Positions 49,397 to 63,236 are shown, counted from the first letter of the stretch. The stretch is DNA of 64,000 nucleotides from Coffea arabica (GCF_036785885.1 NC_092329.1:4216001-4280000); one strand, 5' to 3'. Numbers and translations are program-made. Notes: generated from the sequence alone by a model not told the origin.

Positions 49397-50060
49397 ATCA
49401 ATACTGCAAAAAACGTTCATCTACTAGTTTTCTCATTGCTTTTTTTTTTCCCCTAGGAATTACTTGTTGCTTCCAGACAAAATCGAAAGATCGGCACATA
49501 AAAATGCCTTTCGTCCTAGAAGATATTAATGATGATACTTCCAGATTAATAAATGTTTCCAGTTGTAGCTTTCAGGTTTCAACATTTGAGATTAATGGTC
49601 AAGTCAGTAGTATTATTTGCGTCGTGGTCCAGTTGCCAGCTTGACCTCCCGAGGGTGAACTCAAGATTGAGCAGCATGCCGGAAGATGCCAACATTGACC
49701 TATTTGTACTATTACTATCTAGCTTCTTCTCCATTTTCCCGGACATATGGTGGAGTGAATCAATTCCGGCACCCTAAGACAAGTCCAATCAAAGAGGAGG
49801 AACAATGTGTTAAAATTAATGCTACTACTTATATAACTCTTAAAGAATTAGAAAAAAAAAAAAAAATGTGAGCCTAAACTTTTTGCCTCGAGAGACGGTA
49901 ATACATGTGTAGTTACCTTTGTATCCTTGTCTCCATGTTGATAACATCTCAATGAATTTTCTTGACTTGGGTGGCACCATATATTTGTCCTTGGTGGCAA
50001 CTCACATGAAGGTCTGTTCAGCCATATGTCAAGAATCAGATGTGAAGATCTTGAAGAAAA
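49397..50060 (+). repeat. CYP82-linked segmental repeat, copy B (empty site)
   Basis: Direct repeat of 41051-41940, lacking the SINE. It starts about 2.2 kb upstream of the ATG of the intact CYP82 gene. Short open frames in it are not conserved between the copies. Confidence 0.75.
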
Positions 50061-50166
50061 CTTAAAATAGCAGGAATTTGATGGATGGTTGAACACAACT
50101 CATGATCTTTTACCACTAGGCATGTCCATTTTCCAATATCGGACAAAAGTAGAAATAAAACTTTTA

Positions 50167-50364
50167 GGATAACTTTTTTATATTCTATGCTGTCATACTA
50201 TCAGTGTAATTTTTTTTTTTTTTATATATAGAAGTAGATTTAGATCATGTCACATGATATGAATTTAAATTTGAAATTCAAATCTTGCACATATGCCATA
50301 TATCCAAAACTGTTTAGTGTAAAAAAAAAATTCACTACACTGTCATTACATAAAAAGTTAATCC
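50167..50364. mobile_element. MITE family A, copy 5, 198 bp
   Basis: Starts GGATAACTTTTTTATATTC and ends AAAAAGTTAATCC. Flanked by an exact 9-bp repeat AAACTTTTA (50158-50166, 50365-50373). It has an extra internal poly-T stretch that makes it longer than copies 3 and 4. Confidence 0.75.
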
Positions 50365-51273
50365 AAACTTTTAATCCATGTAAAATGCTATTTTCTTCAT
50401 TTCTGCAGTACAATTCTTTGCTGGCAAATTTCCTGATAGTAAATAATTACTTTGAATGATCATATCTGCGATTCTTTCATAATTAGTCTATATGAAAGAG
50501 TCCAACTAATTAAGTCGAGCCAATAGCGAAAGACTCCAACACTAGAAGCTAATAAGTAAACTAGTTTGCTAATGACTCGATTTCAAACTTCCTGCCGCAT
50601 GCACGGTACGCTAATTGGCACTGGAGTCTTGAACTGAAATGTTGTATTTTGGAATCCTTTTCCTACACAAATAGCATCGAGGTTTGAACCGACTACCTGA
50701 CCTTTTAGAGTGCCTTGAAATCCGTACGTGGACCATCTAAATCCTTAAAGTCTAAAGGTACGGTACAATACAATTGTAGTAGCATCAGATAATAATGCAA
50801 CGGAGGATTCCAATATCCTGTAGGATATGGCTAGCATAATAACTCGGAACCCTGCTCCATTTGTTTGTTTATTGAATTTTCTCTTTTGGAAAGGACCGAT
50901 GAATTGCTACCTTACTCATTTGAAACTATTATTCCTACCAAAAAGAGAAGAAAAAAAAAGTTGATTCCTTGCATTGCTAAATACAGCATCAGAAGAAACA
51001 AACACAGGAGTATGTTGGACCCGAAAAAGCCCCAAAGGCAAGGCATCTGTTTTGGTGTGTGACTCTGTGTAAAAGAGTGCCTGCATTCTAGCCCTGATGA
51101 TTAGATTCCTTTCATGTGTGACCAAAAATCTTTCAAATGTTAATCATTTGTTTGAGGAATATGCTTTATGTAGCTTGTCAATTGAAAAAGTTGGAGGAGT
51201 ACTATAAAAAACAAAAATGGAAAGACAGAATTGCTGCAGATTCTTCAGATGCACTAACTCACTACTCACTCAC

Positions 51274-52763
51274 CTCTGAGCATTGTGTAGTGTTGTTGGT
51301 AGTGATGGTGATGATGATGGTAGTGAAATATTGATTGAATTTGCAGAAGGGTTGGAACCGGCCTTCTCACAAGACAGTTCCACGCCTGCTTCAAGGCTCT
51401 CAACTTCAGCCATCCCTGTCCCTTGGCTCAAAACCAAGTCTGTCTGCCCTGCAAAACACACAATCATAGAGCCATTGCGTTAGCTTTATCAGACAAATAG
51501 CAAATAATTCACATGTACTCCAACTCTATTAATTGGTCCATACCAAACTAGACTCATATTGTATTCTAAATTAAAAAAATAAAAAGAAAAATCCTCAAGT
51601 TCGATCAAAAACAAAAATCAAGATGGAAGTGAAGAAAAACTGGGGTCCTTGAGGCAAAAAATCCAATTACCTATTGGTCCTGCTGCTCCTTTGTCAGTGC
51701 TCTTTACTGTTCTATACATCTGCATGAACATCCACAGAAAAAAAGATCAAAAAAAAAATAGAAAAAGAAAATCACATTGGTAAGATTACTCTCGATTCTC
51801 AAGATGCTTTTTTGTCCTAACCGTGTGTACTAGTCCACCACAACCCACTCACACACATTCATATCGCTAATACTAAGACATCAGAAGAGTACAGAAGCAA
51901 ACAATAAAATCAAAAGGAAGAATAAATGTTCCTCTTGTTTTCAAACAATACAAGATTGAGCACAGTAATCCCACCTGCAAATGACTCTTGACATGAGCTA
52001 GGGTTAGATCCTTGACGTTCATCAACTCCAGCACTGATTTTGGTGTAGCTCCTGGCGAAAAAATTATTGTCAGTACATCTAATTAGAACAAAAAAAAGAA
52101 AAAAAATTTCTCTTGAACACAGAGGTTATTGCAAATCAACGGCCTTTAATTCTCGTATTAGCATGAGAGGTCGATCAGTACTGTTACTATTTGTCTCGCG
52201 ACTTCTTCCTTCCTAGCCTTCCTCTTTAAGAAAATTTAAACTAAAGCAAAAGGACAGTAGCAAGAAATCTGTCAGTATAGTATTTTGTTGTAAAACGTAC
52301 TTTCATGGCCACCGAGGAGCTGAACTGCGTGAACAAAATGAGCATGAAGAGTTGAAGTCCATCGCATTCGAGGAGCTCTAACGCTTCTTTTAAGCCCATT
52401 TATCATTCTTGAATTTCTCTTGAAGTCACGTCCGTATATTTGAGGTTGATAATGGTGGTACGCTTGGAAATTTCTCGGAGGTTGGAGGGGAAGAGGATTG
52501 GAAACAGCCATGTCGAACCCTAGACTCAAAGTTGGATCGACAGAAGGATAACTTAAACTCCTTTCTGGATCAAACCCACCATTTTCATGGCTTAAATCGC
52601 TTCCGCAGCTTCCGGAATCAGTGGTCGAGCTACGGTCACTAGGATAAGAACTTTTCACCATCAATCCAATATCGTATCCTACTTCTTTGATATCATAATT
52701 CCTCAAGGATGGTGGACTGATTTGTAAAGAAAGATCAGGGAAACTAGAGCCTGTATTCCTCAT
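51274..52763 (-). CDS. KAN4: KANADI4/ABERRANT TESTA SHAPE-like GARP transcription factor (3' end not found)
   Basis: Four exons can be placed: 52763-52301, 52051-51975, 51719-51671 and 51448-51274, together 254 codons plus two bases. The GARP (Myb-like) DNA-binding domain spans about residues 125-186: KRSVRAPRMRWTSTLHAHFV in exon 1, ATPKSVLELMNVKDLTLAHV in exon 2 and MYRTVK in exon 3. An N-terminal FPDLSLQISPP motif, a DSGSCGSDLSHE segment and QPQIYGRDFKR are typical of KAN4/ATS. KANADI proteins are nuclear repressors of abaxial and ovule-integument fate. Exon 4 ends in a good donor (CAGAG|GTGAG), but the usual C-terminal part (WSS and LxFTLGRPSW-type motif) was not found downstream on this strand. 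If intron 4 is not spliced, a stop follows one codon later, giving about 255 residues. Either the last exons are diverged or distant, or the gene is truncated. Confidence 0.85.
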
Positions 52764-55700
52764 GGAGTCCGTGCTAGTAAGCAGATTTGAAGTGTAAAAA
52801 TTAAGAAGACGATGGGGTAGGACAAGCTTGGAACTTGGAGAAAGATCAAAAAGCAGGCGAATGAGAGTTGTGATTATATCATGATGAGTGGCTCATGATT
52901 ATCTTGACTGTCTAGGGAGTCGAAGGAAAGGAGAAAGGAGAAACTACTCAAACTAGCTAGGCTTTTTTAGGAAGTGACTTAGAGTGTTCGATACTTATGA
53001 ATAATAAAAGAAAATGCGTAGAGAATTGAAGGGATTGCTGGGACTACTGTCTATCTACTACCTCTAGACTCTAGTCAGAAAATTGGGATCTTTTTATGTA
53101 TTTCGGGAGCGCGTGTGGATGAAAGGAAGGTACCAAGGAAAAGTTGTTGAAAAGGGTAAGAATGTGCATTTAAGGATCCAGTGGCACCGGATAAACCTCA
53201 AGGGACGGGTAGCTTTTACCTTATCACTTTCTAATGACGATGGGAAAAGGGGTTACCGAGAAATGTAATTATAACGGTGGGTTCAGGGTTCTGAACAGGA
53301 ATGCTTGGAAGTCGAGAAAACAAAAGGGCTGGTCAGTTGGGAGAAGGAAATGGAGGGCTTAAGGAGAATGGGGTGGAGGATTGAACTGTCCAATGGAATA
53401 TTAGAACGGGATTGAATACCCGCCTGTCTCACTGATGATGGATTGTGACTCATTTAATTCCAATCTCTTTTTGTTTTTTTATGGGACTATGCTGTTTTGT
53501 TTTAGGGTTCTTACGTTTTCCCCTGACCTTAGAATATTCCTAATCCTAAATGTTTTTTCACGAAAGAGGCTTCCGGGGGAGCAGCAGGCCGAAATATCCA
53601 TATTTAAAGCTTCTTTTTACTTTCCACTCCTACACTTATTAATTAGTCCCCAGTCCTGACGCCCCTCCATAATGCATATATATCTTGCACTCCTGTCGGC
53701 TAGCTTCACTTGTGTAGCCTCAAACATGGTGTTTTACATGTTCATCTAACCTTTATTTTTTGCCTAGCCATAGTCCAAAAAATTGTTGCCAGCCTAGCTA
53801 TTTGTTGACCATATTGGTAATTGTGGAAACCCTTTAGTCATTTCATTGAAATCCTATAGATCAAGTTAACACTATTCTGGTTTTGTCTCTCTATTTCTTT
53901 GGATAAGAAAAAAGTTTTGATGGATTTGTTCTCAATCAATGCATGCTTTCGGGGTCATAGGTTACTTAAAGGAGTTTTTTTTCGATCCTACGTCAATACA
54001 GTTCTCACATCAACAATGAGATTCGAACAAACGACATTTTTATTCTTTGGAGACATTTTACTTTTCTTTTAATCAGAAAGATACATAATTAGCTAGTTAT
54101 GAGGGTTGGAGTACTATTTTAATCTTGGAGCTGGAGATTTTGGATCCGTTCACTTAGACATACGTTGCAAAAACTCCAAAGACCAATTATTTCCATGGCA
54201 ATATTATGGACGTGGAAATCTAGAATCACCAAAAGTGTATCACCTTTTTGGCTTTCTCTCGCGCATATTATCTCCTTTTTTAAGGTCCAAAGGCTTAACA
54301 TATATACTATTTCAATCTCAGAGACAATATCAGCTCCAAGATTCAACCTTTTGGCCTTTGGGATTTTGCTCTCTTTCCAAAAGAAAACTGTTGAAAATGT
54401 ACAAGTACAGATTAAAGAGTCTAGACAATAGATGAGATGAGAATGGATGTCAGAGAGCATGGCTTGAACCTTCGGCGACACGAGGCCACAGACTCACATG
54501 TTGCTGAATCTGGCCCAGCTCCTTCCAAGTTCCAGACCACCATGCAACGCGCTAGCTGGCTTCTTAATTTCCTTTTCTATTCCTAATGCAATTTATGACA
54601 CTTTTTTATTTACATGTATTTGATCCATCAGTTTGTTATACGGATAATGGATTAATCTAATGCAGCAAACTAGCAACAAGCATATTTGTTATTATGAGAG
54701 TTATGGCCATCTCAAGCAGATCATTTCGAACCCTAGATACAGTGATATGGTGACGGAGCCACATGCAATTGCATGCCTCTCAACCTTTGACGAGAAAAAA
54801 AAAATTAGTCCCTAAGCTCAGAAAGTTTAGCAATTTCTAACCTCAACAACTAAAAAATTGATAATCATTGCCAGAATTTTAGGTTGACTTAAATTTAATT
54901 CTGGAAGACATTTCAAAAATAAATTCTTTAGATGTTTCTATACTCAAATGTAAAGAATGATTCCCATTTCTAACTTCACGCACAATATCAACTTGAAAGC
55001 ACATTAGACTTAGAAAAGAGCCATGATTAACATATATAGACATTCTTTGGTTAATTTTAACTATACCATCACTACATTTTGTATGTTGTCGGATGATTGA
55101 TCCCTTTAACTCTCGAGTTTTGGCTCCGCTGCTAAATATACTCCCACCAATAGATACACAGCAATCCATATTTATGGTGTGTAAGCCAAATATTTTCATT
55201 GGTCAAATGCAATCATAAATCTAATGCCGTGGGGTGGATTAATTCTTCTCTCTGCCTACGCCAGTGGCAAATATCAAGCTTATTAGTAATTCTTTAAGAG
55301 GACTATAATTTAAGTTCTTCATTTTTTTTTTCTAATCCTACAATCTCAAATGAACTAAAAGAATGTGTTTATAACCATGATCACAAAAAATGAACAAATT
55401 ATCTAATTTCCAAGCCAAAATTAGCTAGTTTGCATAAATATACAAGTCTGGTCAAATTTAGTGCATATATATAGTTCTTTTTGTCTGCCAAAAGGGAAAA
55501 AATGGTGATATAAACAAGCTTTTATTCACTATTCATGTCTATCTACCATTAACTTGAAGTACATAAATTGATCACCTGTGCAATCCAGTAGTATAGTATT
55601 AAATAACAGGCTCAAACAAAGAAAAAGAAAAGGTACTAGTAACTAGCAAGTAAGTGGGAGATTCTTGAAGATTGAAGAAGTGGAGTGGGAGTAGTTGTGA

Positions 55701-58700
55701 TTTTTAGTCCACACTCAGAAAGAGAAAATACTCTAAAATCAACTGCTAGTATTTGTCTATTCCAGCAATTTGTCCCAACACCAATATTCCCGCTCCGTGT
55801 CCAAATATTCCCGGGTCAGGTCCACCTCCACCACCCTGTCGAGCCCGGGCCGGGCCGCGTGGATATCTGCAAAATTTACAATTAGAAAAAAAAATATATA
55901 TATATATATATAATGTTAAAAAAAAAAAAAACCCCCACATTCCTCGGCGTCAACATGGTTCCTGTCACGTGAGTGACTTGTGGACGTGACCTTGTCTAGG
56001 CGATCGATATAGGTTCATTCTTTATTCTCTTCGCTTGTTATATTTTATTTTTACCATGTTCCTACATTCATTAATTAATTCACCACTAAATTAATACTAG
56101 TACTAATTCTTACATCTAATCTACTCTTAGCACCTCCCTATTTAATAATTTTTCATTCCCTAGATGGGTAGAAAAACGTTAATCATTTTGTTAATACTTT
56201 CCAAAGCCACGGTCAGCGCCAGATCCGCTCTAGATTCTCCGGGAAATGCAAAATATTCAGCCTCATTCTACTTCAAAATTTAATTCGTTATATAGTAAAT
56301 AAATATCCACTTTGCCCTTTTCCTCTTTTGCGATCGTGTGTGTGTTGGATTGTGGAATGTTAAGATCTCGATCGGCTGACGATGAGGATAATAATAATCA
56401 CAGTATCTGGTCAACATGTCTGTCTCTCCATGGCTGGCTTTTCGTTGTTTTCAAATGTTTGTGATGTGCTTTTGCTTAATATTCCATCTATATTCCTTGT
56501 GTTTGTCTTTATCGTCCCGTCTCAATTCTCATCTCCCCTGACCGTCCAACCATTTCCTTTATTTTATGGTAAATATGCCCGTCCACAACTTTTGTTTTAT
56601 TCTTGGTTTTGCTCCTTTAGGACAACAAGTAGTGTTGTTGTTGTCAAAATTTTAACAAGGTCAATCGGTTACTACGATTGAATTTGAAACATGGAACTTG
56701 AGCAAGCTCCAGTCAATGTAAAAATTGACAGTAAAAAATGGTCAAAACTGGGTCATGAAGAATGAGCAAGAATCGACCGAATTCCAGAAGAACGAAATAT
56801 GTTTTCCTTCTCTCCTTTTCTTTTGGAGAAAGTTCCAACCTTCATCATCTTTTGTTGCATTTCCTTTGCTTTTCTTAATTTTATGGGGTCCGAAGGAAAT
56901 CAGTCGAATACATATAGTTACATCAGTGCACTCTCCATGTTGCTTAGTCGTCGGAATTTAACAGTATGCATGATTAATTGTACGCCTTTTCCATCAATGC
57001 ATTAGCTTCTCCAATATACGTTTTTGAGTTGGTATTGATATGAAAATGTTAATAACAAAGAAAAACCATTCGTACATTATAACTGGATGATTAGTTAATG
57101 TAGAGAAATGATGGTTAATTTTTGTTGTCATGGTTGAAGAAGTAAAGTCTATATCCACGGAAGTTCGATTTACTCTCCAGTTGACTGGATTTAGTGTTGG
57201 TTCGAAGCGTTGACATCATGGCTCAAAGATGAAACAGCTAACTAATGACTACAAGATGAAGATGATTTCACACTGGAACTCTTTTTGAAGAACTGCTTCT
57301 TGTATTATTGCTCAACGTTTCTGGGTGAAACCTCTGTTAGACATGCCAAAAAGAAAGTTGCTATATATATAGACTAGTTTTTCAATGTAGTATTCACTTC
57401 CAAGATTACATTTGTTTATTTTAGCCTCATTGGCTACTCTCCATCTAGTGCTAAGACGGTTATGGGGTTCAAGTAGTACTCCAGGGACCGGATCCAGCCA
57501 TGCATTAGTCTTCTTCGGCAGTGGCCAGAGCGGATAAGCATTGGCAAAAAAAAACTGCCAAATCAAGGAAATTGAGAAGTAGTTAAACCGTGGAGTCGTT
57601 CAAATTTGTTCTTGTTTTCTGTTTTAAATAACACTAATATATGGAACCCAATTTTTTATAGCTCGTGAACGGAAGCATTTTTGTGTGCATACGGGAACTA
57701 ACAGAAAATTTTAAAAAAAATTTACTCCTATACAAATTTTTTTGACAAAAATTGTGAAAGGGCAAAACTTTTTGTTTTTTTTTCCCTTTTTGTGAGCTTT
57801 GTTTGAATTGCATTTTTTTGGATTTTTTTGTAGAAAAATTACTGTAGCGATTTGATATATATGAGATAAAAAGATAATTGAAAAATATGTTCACGAAAAA
57901 TGTAGCAATTTTTCAAACGCGCAATTTTTAAAATACCTCACAAGGAGTAAAAGCAACTTTCTTTCAATCTTGAAGGTGCTCTCCCATACCTGCTCCTAAT
58001 CAGATATCATACATGATAGTACCTAATTTTCTTGGCCCTCATTTCCTAGTTTACAAGAATCAATCTACCACCTACCTCCTCCTAGGTGCTTTGTATATTT
58101 CTTTCTTTAAGCAAGACTTCAAAATAAAGAGATTTTTACAGCCTAACCATGATCAATCATTAATGAAAGTAGCAGTGAATTAATGAAGTGGACTGCACAA
58201 CTAGCGGGACGGTCATAACTCGATGCATTAACGGATTTAATACTCAAATCTTGTCTTAGACAAGTGTGCAATTACAGCTATAATGGTCAGAAGAATATTA
58301 GTTTGTTCTTAGGAATTCGCAATAGGAAGGATACAGACATATATGTTGCTGTGAAGTTTGAATTAATGTAAGCTTCTTCTTTCTTCTCCTTGAGTACGGT
58401 ACACAAGAGAATTGAAGACAAAAAAGAAAGAAAGGAATCACCGGAATCAACGCCGTTTCGACTGACGAGAGCCATGAGCCGCGACATTACATCACACATT
58501 TACATAGACTAAACAAATTACTATTAGGGTTGGGCGCGGGCGCGGGAGCGACGTAGTTCTTCCCATGCAATATTCTGGGTACTAATCTTTCAGTCTTATC
58601 TTCTTAATTAGCCCCAACATTGCCGTTTGTCTTTACATGTTTCCAAGTGCAACTAGACCCTCGGCTGAAAATAATATATGATTCTTGGGTGCAAAAACAT

Positions 58701-61700
58701 GGTGGTCAAAAACACATTGTAAGTAACATGGTAAAATGCTTTCAATAATTGAGAACCTAAAATTGGGGGGACTTCATTGATATCGATGGGAGACATCGTG
58801 ATAGCTACATCTTCCCGCTAAAGCCAGCCAGGGCTAGCTAACTTCTTCATCTTAAAAACTTGGAAGAGTCTCAATACTATTGACTATTCAAAAGTTAATT
58901 AATGTTACCATTTTTCTCCACCCTCATGAATCAATAAATTTAGATCCATGTAGCTTAATGATCATCTCAATATTTTGTTCCATTATCTAACACCAAGTTT
59001 TTCTTTTTGGGTTATTATTCGGACAAATGCCATTTAATTTGGCCGATTTGCTGAACAAAGCGCTCGACTTAATCTTTACTTTACCCTTTTGTCGATCGTG
59101 TTTTTGTATAAGAAAATGTCTAAAGTTCTTTGAAATAAAGCGAAACTCAAAATCCCACTCCTCTCCTGTTAGAAATTTTTTTTTAAAAAAAGGAGAGAGG
59201 AAAAGAGAGAAGGTGTTATTCAAAGAAAAGAAGAAAAGAGCAAGGAGTTTGACCATTAGACTACTTCCAATTTCTGAGAAAAATAATTTTAACCCTTTAA
59301 CTAATCTTCTTGTCGGTCGGGGAAAGAGTACAATATGAGATATTTTCTCTCTGATTCTGATTGGACTAACCAGAACTGTAAAACATGAATATTTCATCGC
59401 TCGGCTGTGAGTGCTGCTAAACAACACCGGCTCAATGGCCAAATTGTTAGACTAGTATAGAATTGAGATGCTGGGGAACAGATCTAGAACATTGTCATTT
59501 TCAGCGACTAGAGCTGTGGTTTTCCAATTAGAAGCATCGTACGTGTTAAAAATCTCATCCAAACAACCGAAATGCGAAAAGTGGTGTCTAAGTTATCCTG
59601 GTTTTGGTGCAAAGAAATTATATATATCACCCATCATTCCAGATAAACCCGGCATCCTGTGGCCTGCGCTAATGACAAGAGAAGCAGAAGAAACCATGTA
59701 TAGGGATTCCTGGCAGGTTTAGTTGTCACTTATCTCATTTTCTAGAAGTCGAAGAAACAATAGTAATCCTCGTGTGCTACGCAAGATTTGAAGCCATATT
59801 TGTCCATAAACCCCACCAACCAGCCCATCAAATCAAGAGGAAAACATAAAGGAATGTCGAGTTAGCACTCGAAGTCCAAATCACAGAAATAATGATGCAC
59901 TCGTTGAAAGTGGAAATTTGTGGCTAAGGAATAATATTTGATGGTTGGTGTAGGATTTGCCTGTCTTCCACCTGTGCCATATTGTCCTGACATCTAAGTA
60001 ACTCGAACTGAAGGTGGACTGTATGGTTGAGCTTGATCTCGATCGAGAAGGAAAAAGAAAAAAGAGAGAATAAACTAGGGGACCTCCATATCTCCAACAT
60101 ATGGTTTCCCTGTGTGTAAACCTATCTACAAATATAAACGATTCTCATAATGATAAGAGATGGTATTATTTTTTAATTTTAATAAGAACTCTTATTTTCT
60201 CAATCGCCTGAGTGCTTTTTGAAAATTACACACTATTTTTAATAATTAATTACTTTTCTAAATCTATTATTGTTATTCTATCTCCCTGTTCCTGAAATCT
60301 CCATATTCCTAAATTTTTGGTATCTCCACCCATTTTGCTCGGAGAAAAAAATAGAGCTTTCGAACCAAACAAAATAGTCTACTATAGTGCTTTCTTATCT
60401 CAGTTAATAAAATAAATATTTGCTCTGAAGAAACAAATAGTCTGCTAGTACTTTCGACCTCCCAATCTCTGCCATAAGTGCGTGTGATCTTCTTGAAAGT
60501 TAACAACCGTGGAAGGTTCTTTATTCTTTTCTTTTTTCAAGTACTAAAGTCTAAAAGTCGAATCAGGTACAACGTAGACAAGATAAGAAGGGTGGAAGAT
60601 GCCTTTTGCTGCAGCAGCGCATTAGTTTCCCTTGCATGCCATGCTAGTATACATATGAGCTCAATCAATAGAGAGTTCTTTGACGTAGATTGACACTCAT
60701 GACTAACAACCTCACCAAAAGTTTGGGACCAACTCCTGCACATTTTAATGCACACCATGTGCTTCAATAGTTTCTGTTGAACTGGAAATTACTAGATTCA
60801 AGTAAGGTCATACGTACTAAAACAGAAATTGCCAGAACTATTTACTGAAAAACTTCTTGATGACCACATTTTACCCAACCAAATTACTGCATCAGTATTT
60901 TTTTTTTTTTTTTGATTTATTCTCTTTTCACTGCTATTCCTAATTGTTAAGTATGTATGACCTTTCATCTCTTCCTATTTAATTTTTGGACCGTCTCAGT
61001 CCTAAGGACCAAAAAAAAAACCCCATTAATATATTAGGTAGAAATATGAATGTCAAAATGATCCCTCATGCATGATCAGTTTTTTCTAGTCGTTCACAAA
61101 AGATTATCTGCTAAAATTGTACAAGACTAAAAGGTTAATTAAGCAGGAATAATTGTGCGCTAGGACAAAAAGAGGAGAACTCAGGCGGGATTATCTGAAA
61201 CAGAAGATTCTTGTGCGGAATGTCGTCCAATTCTACTTGTAATTCCACTGAAGTCATTTTCTAAATCAATAGCGTGGTATGGTCATATGTTGATGGACAT
61301 TTTATGCCTTCTGCCGCACCAAAAACCTATTATACTCTTGTGTCTTTTATCTTTGTCATCATTACTCATAGAAAAATCAAGAATCCTACCATCTAAATAT
61401 CCATTACTGCTCAACATCCTATCTGCTAGGATGTATGAAATCTATTTGTGTCACTTTCTTCGCCCACTAAACTTGGAATGATGCTAGACATCCAAATCTA
61501 TTTTAAGCCTGATAATCATTGAAATGGTAATTATTGGAATTAATTATATTACTCATCACTATCCATAAAGTTGAATTTTGAACTGGTTAGCACTTTCTCC
61601 CTGTTCTTTTTTTTTTTTTCTTGGACGTTTAGTTTTCGACATCCTTGTCGCTCTGGCAATGACTTGGTTTTTCAAATGAAATGTTCCATTTTCTCCCACG

Positions 61701-63236
61701 TAAACCAAATTCAAGGATTTGGATAAAAACATGCATGCAAAATGAGAATGTCTTAAATTTTAATCGTACCTCTTATGTATTGTTTTAAAATCGACAGAAA
61801 GAGTGAAACTAGAAGCATTAGTGTGCGATAGTTAAGACGTACTTGAGGGAGACGAGAGTTTTAGCCTTTTTAGCTTATCCTAATTACTTCGACAGATATT
61901 AGTCAACAATTAAGTCAATCTGAGCAGAATATTGTTCAAGAGGCATTTCTTTTATCGACCATAAAGAACAAAAATGCATGTACTAAGACAATAATATATA
62001 TATATGATGTCACTTTCAAGAAAACAAAGGCAATGAAAACAGTAATATAAGCTTATGGCATCCAAGTGTTGCATGGGAATGAAAAAATAACGTCTAATCT
62101 TAAAAGCACGTAAAACCATCAGGAAGATGTAAATCATTAGCGATAAACTGGTTCCTAAGGCCAGCATATGCTATGGATAGGGTAACTGGCCGGTTTAGGA
62201 ATCTTTAAGTTGCCAAACGTATGTAAGATGGTCCTTAATTTCCCTTTCAATTATTTATCAAAACCTTTTTTTTTTCCTTTCAAACAATAACAAAACATTC
62301 TTCAAAAAAAAAAAAAAAGTAAGAAAAATACCATTGACACATCAGCTCCAACTATATCTATTAACCGAAAAACTACTCTCTCTAGGAGTTAATCATATCC
62401 CCGTAATTTCTTTTATTATTATTCCATTTCCTAATGGCCAAGTTTGAGGAGGATAAAGGATCTAACCTCCTTTTACGTAAAAGGTCAAACTAAGAATGAT
62501 TAGTCGTCTGAGAAATAAATGCGTCTTTCATTATTTCTGACATCTTGTCTTCCCACATATCCGTGCGGGTAAGTAATTCCAACAGAGAAGAAGTTGACTT
62601 CAACTCCTTGTCAAATGATCTAGAGATAATACATATTATTCCCTATTATTCCTAAGTTAATGGTAACAGTTCTCCAAATTTTACATGATTGAAGTTAATA
62701 AAATTTCAGGATCCAAAACGCCGCCACGTATTTCATCCTCCAGCGGTAAATTTAACTTGAGAATACGATACTCAAAGGCTTAAAACTTTACAAACTTTAT
62801 AGCTATCGTTACCTTTTTTATTAATGATTTAATGTAAGTCTCTTTGTTACCGACAAAAAAATTTTTTTAAAAAAAACAATTAATTTTTTGAAAATCTCCA
62901 AATCACCCGTCCATTATGCATGGACTGGATTAGCCCATTAGCTCAAGTTAGTTTCGCCTGGGAATTCAAAGTAGAAGCATGATGGGCTTGGAGGCTTCCT
63001 CTGCCAAATCTACAAGTATCAAAACTTACAATGATCCAGAAGCCGAGTTGTAGCCTGTTGGACTTGAAACCCCAGACAGTCCAATCTTGAAACAATACCC
63101 AACCCAAAAGGACTGCAAGAAACAACAATCACCGCTAGTCTGAACTTCCAACCGCCGATCTCCAAAACAGCAAAACAAAATTCCAAAGCACCGTCTCGAT
63201 TCCAACTCCACTCTTATCTGGTTTTCTTGAGGGAAC
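52764..63236. other. Long gene-poor stretch
   Basis: More than 10 kb without a recognised gene. The 52.76-53.3 kb part is the KAN4 promoter side. There is an (AT)n tract near 55.9 kb, a small GC-rich Pro-coding patch at 55790-55865 and a MITE-like relic at 57.66 kb. Overlapping frames on opposite strands at 54.1-54.5 and 59.0-59.4 kb lack motifs. Confidence 0.45.
57660..57935. repeat. Degraded MITE-like repeat
   Basis: AT-rich stretch with long A and T runs and the phrases 'actgtagcgatttgatatat' and 'aatgtagcaatttttcaaac', which are common in plant MITE relics. No clean terminal repeats or target duplication were found, so the class is open. Confidence 0.3.

Larger units (their letters stand above)
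47283..51273. other. Intergenic between CYP82 and the KAN4-like gene
   Basis: Contains MITE family A copies 4 and 5 and segmental repeat B. It was searched on the minus strand for the missing KAN4 C-terminal exons (WSS, LGRPSW-type motif) without success. Confidence 0.5.

Noticed and set aside
51200-51273. Last KAN4 exon starting after TTTTTTATAG at about 51209
   Set aside because: It would add only about 20 residues ending in a stop, with no resemblance to the family C-terminus.
54106-54481. Overlapping frames of 109, 88 and 120 codons
   Set aside because: Three frames on both strands are open together, no motif, no splice or promoter context.
55746-55989. Pro/Gly-rich frames over a GC-rich patch
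   Set aside because: The patch is only about 80 bases of high GC and both strands are open. It could be a diverged exon, but there is no supporting neighbour.
58987-59442. 151-codon minus frame with an overlapping 103-codon plus frame
   Set aside because: Lys/Phe-rich from A and T runs, opposite strands open together, no domain. I considered an organellar insertion but recognised no organelle gene.
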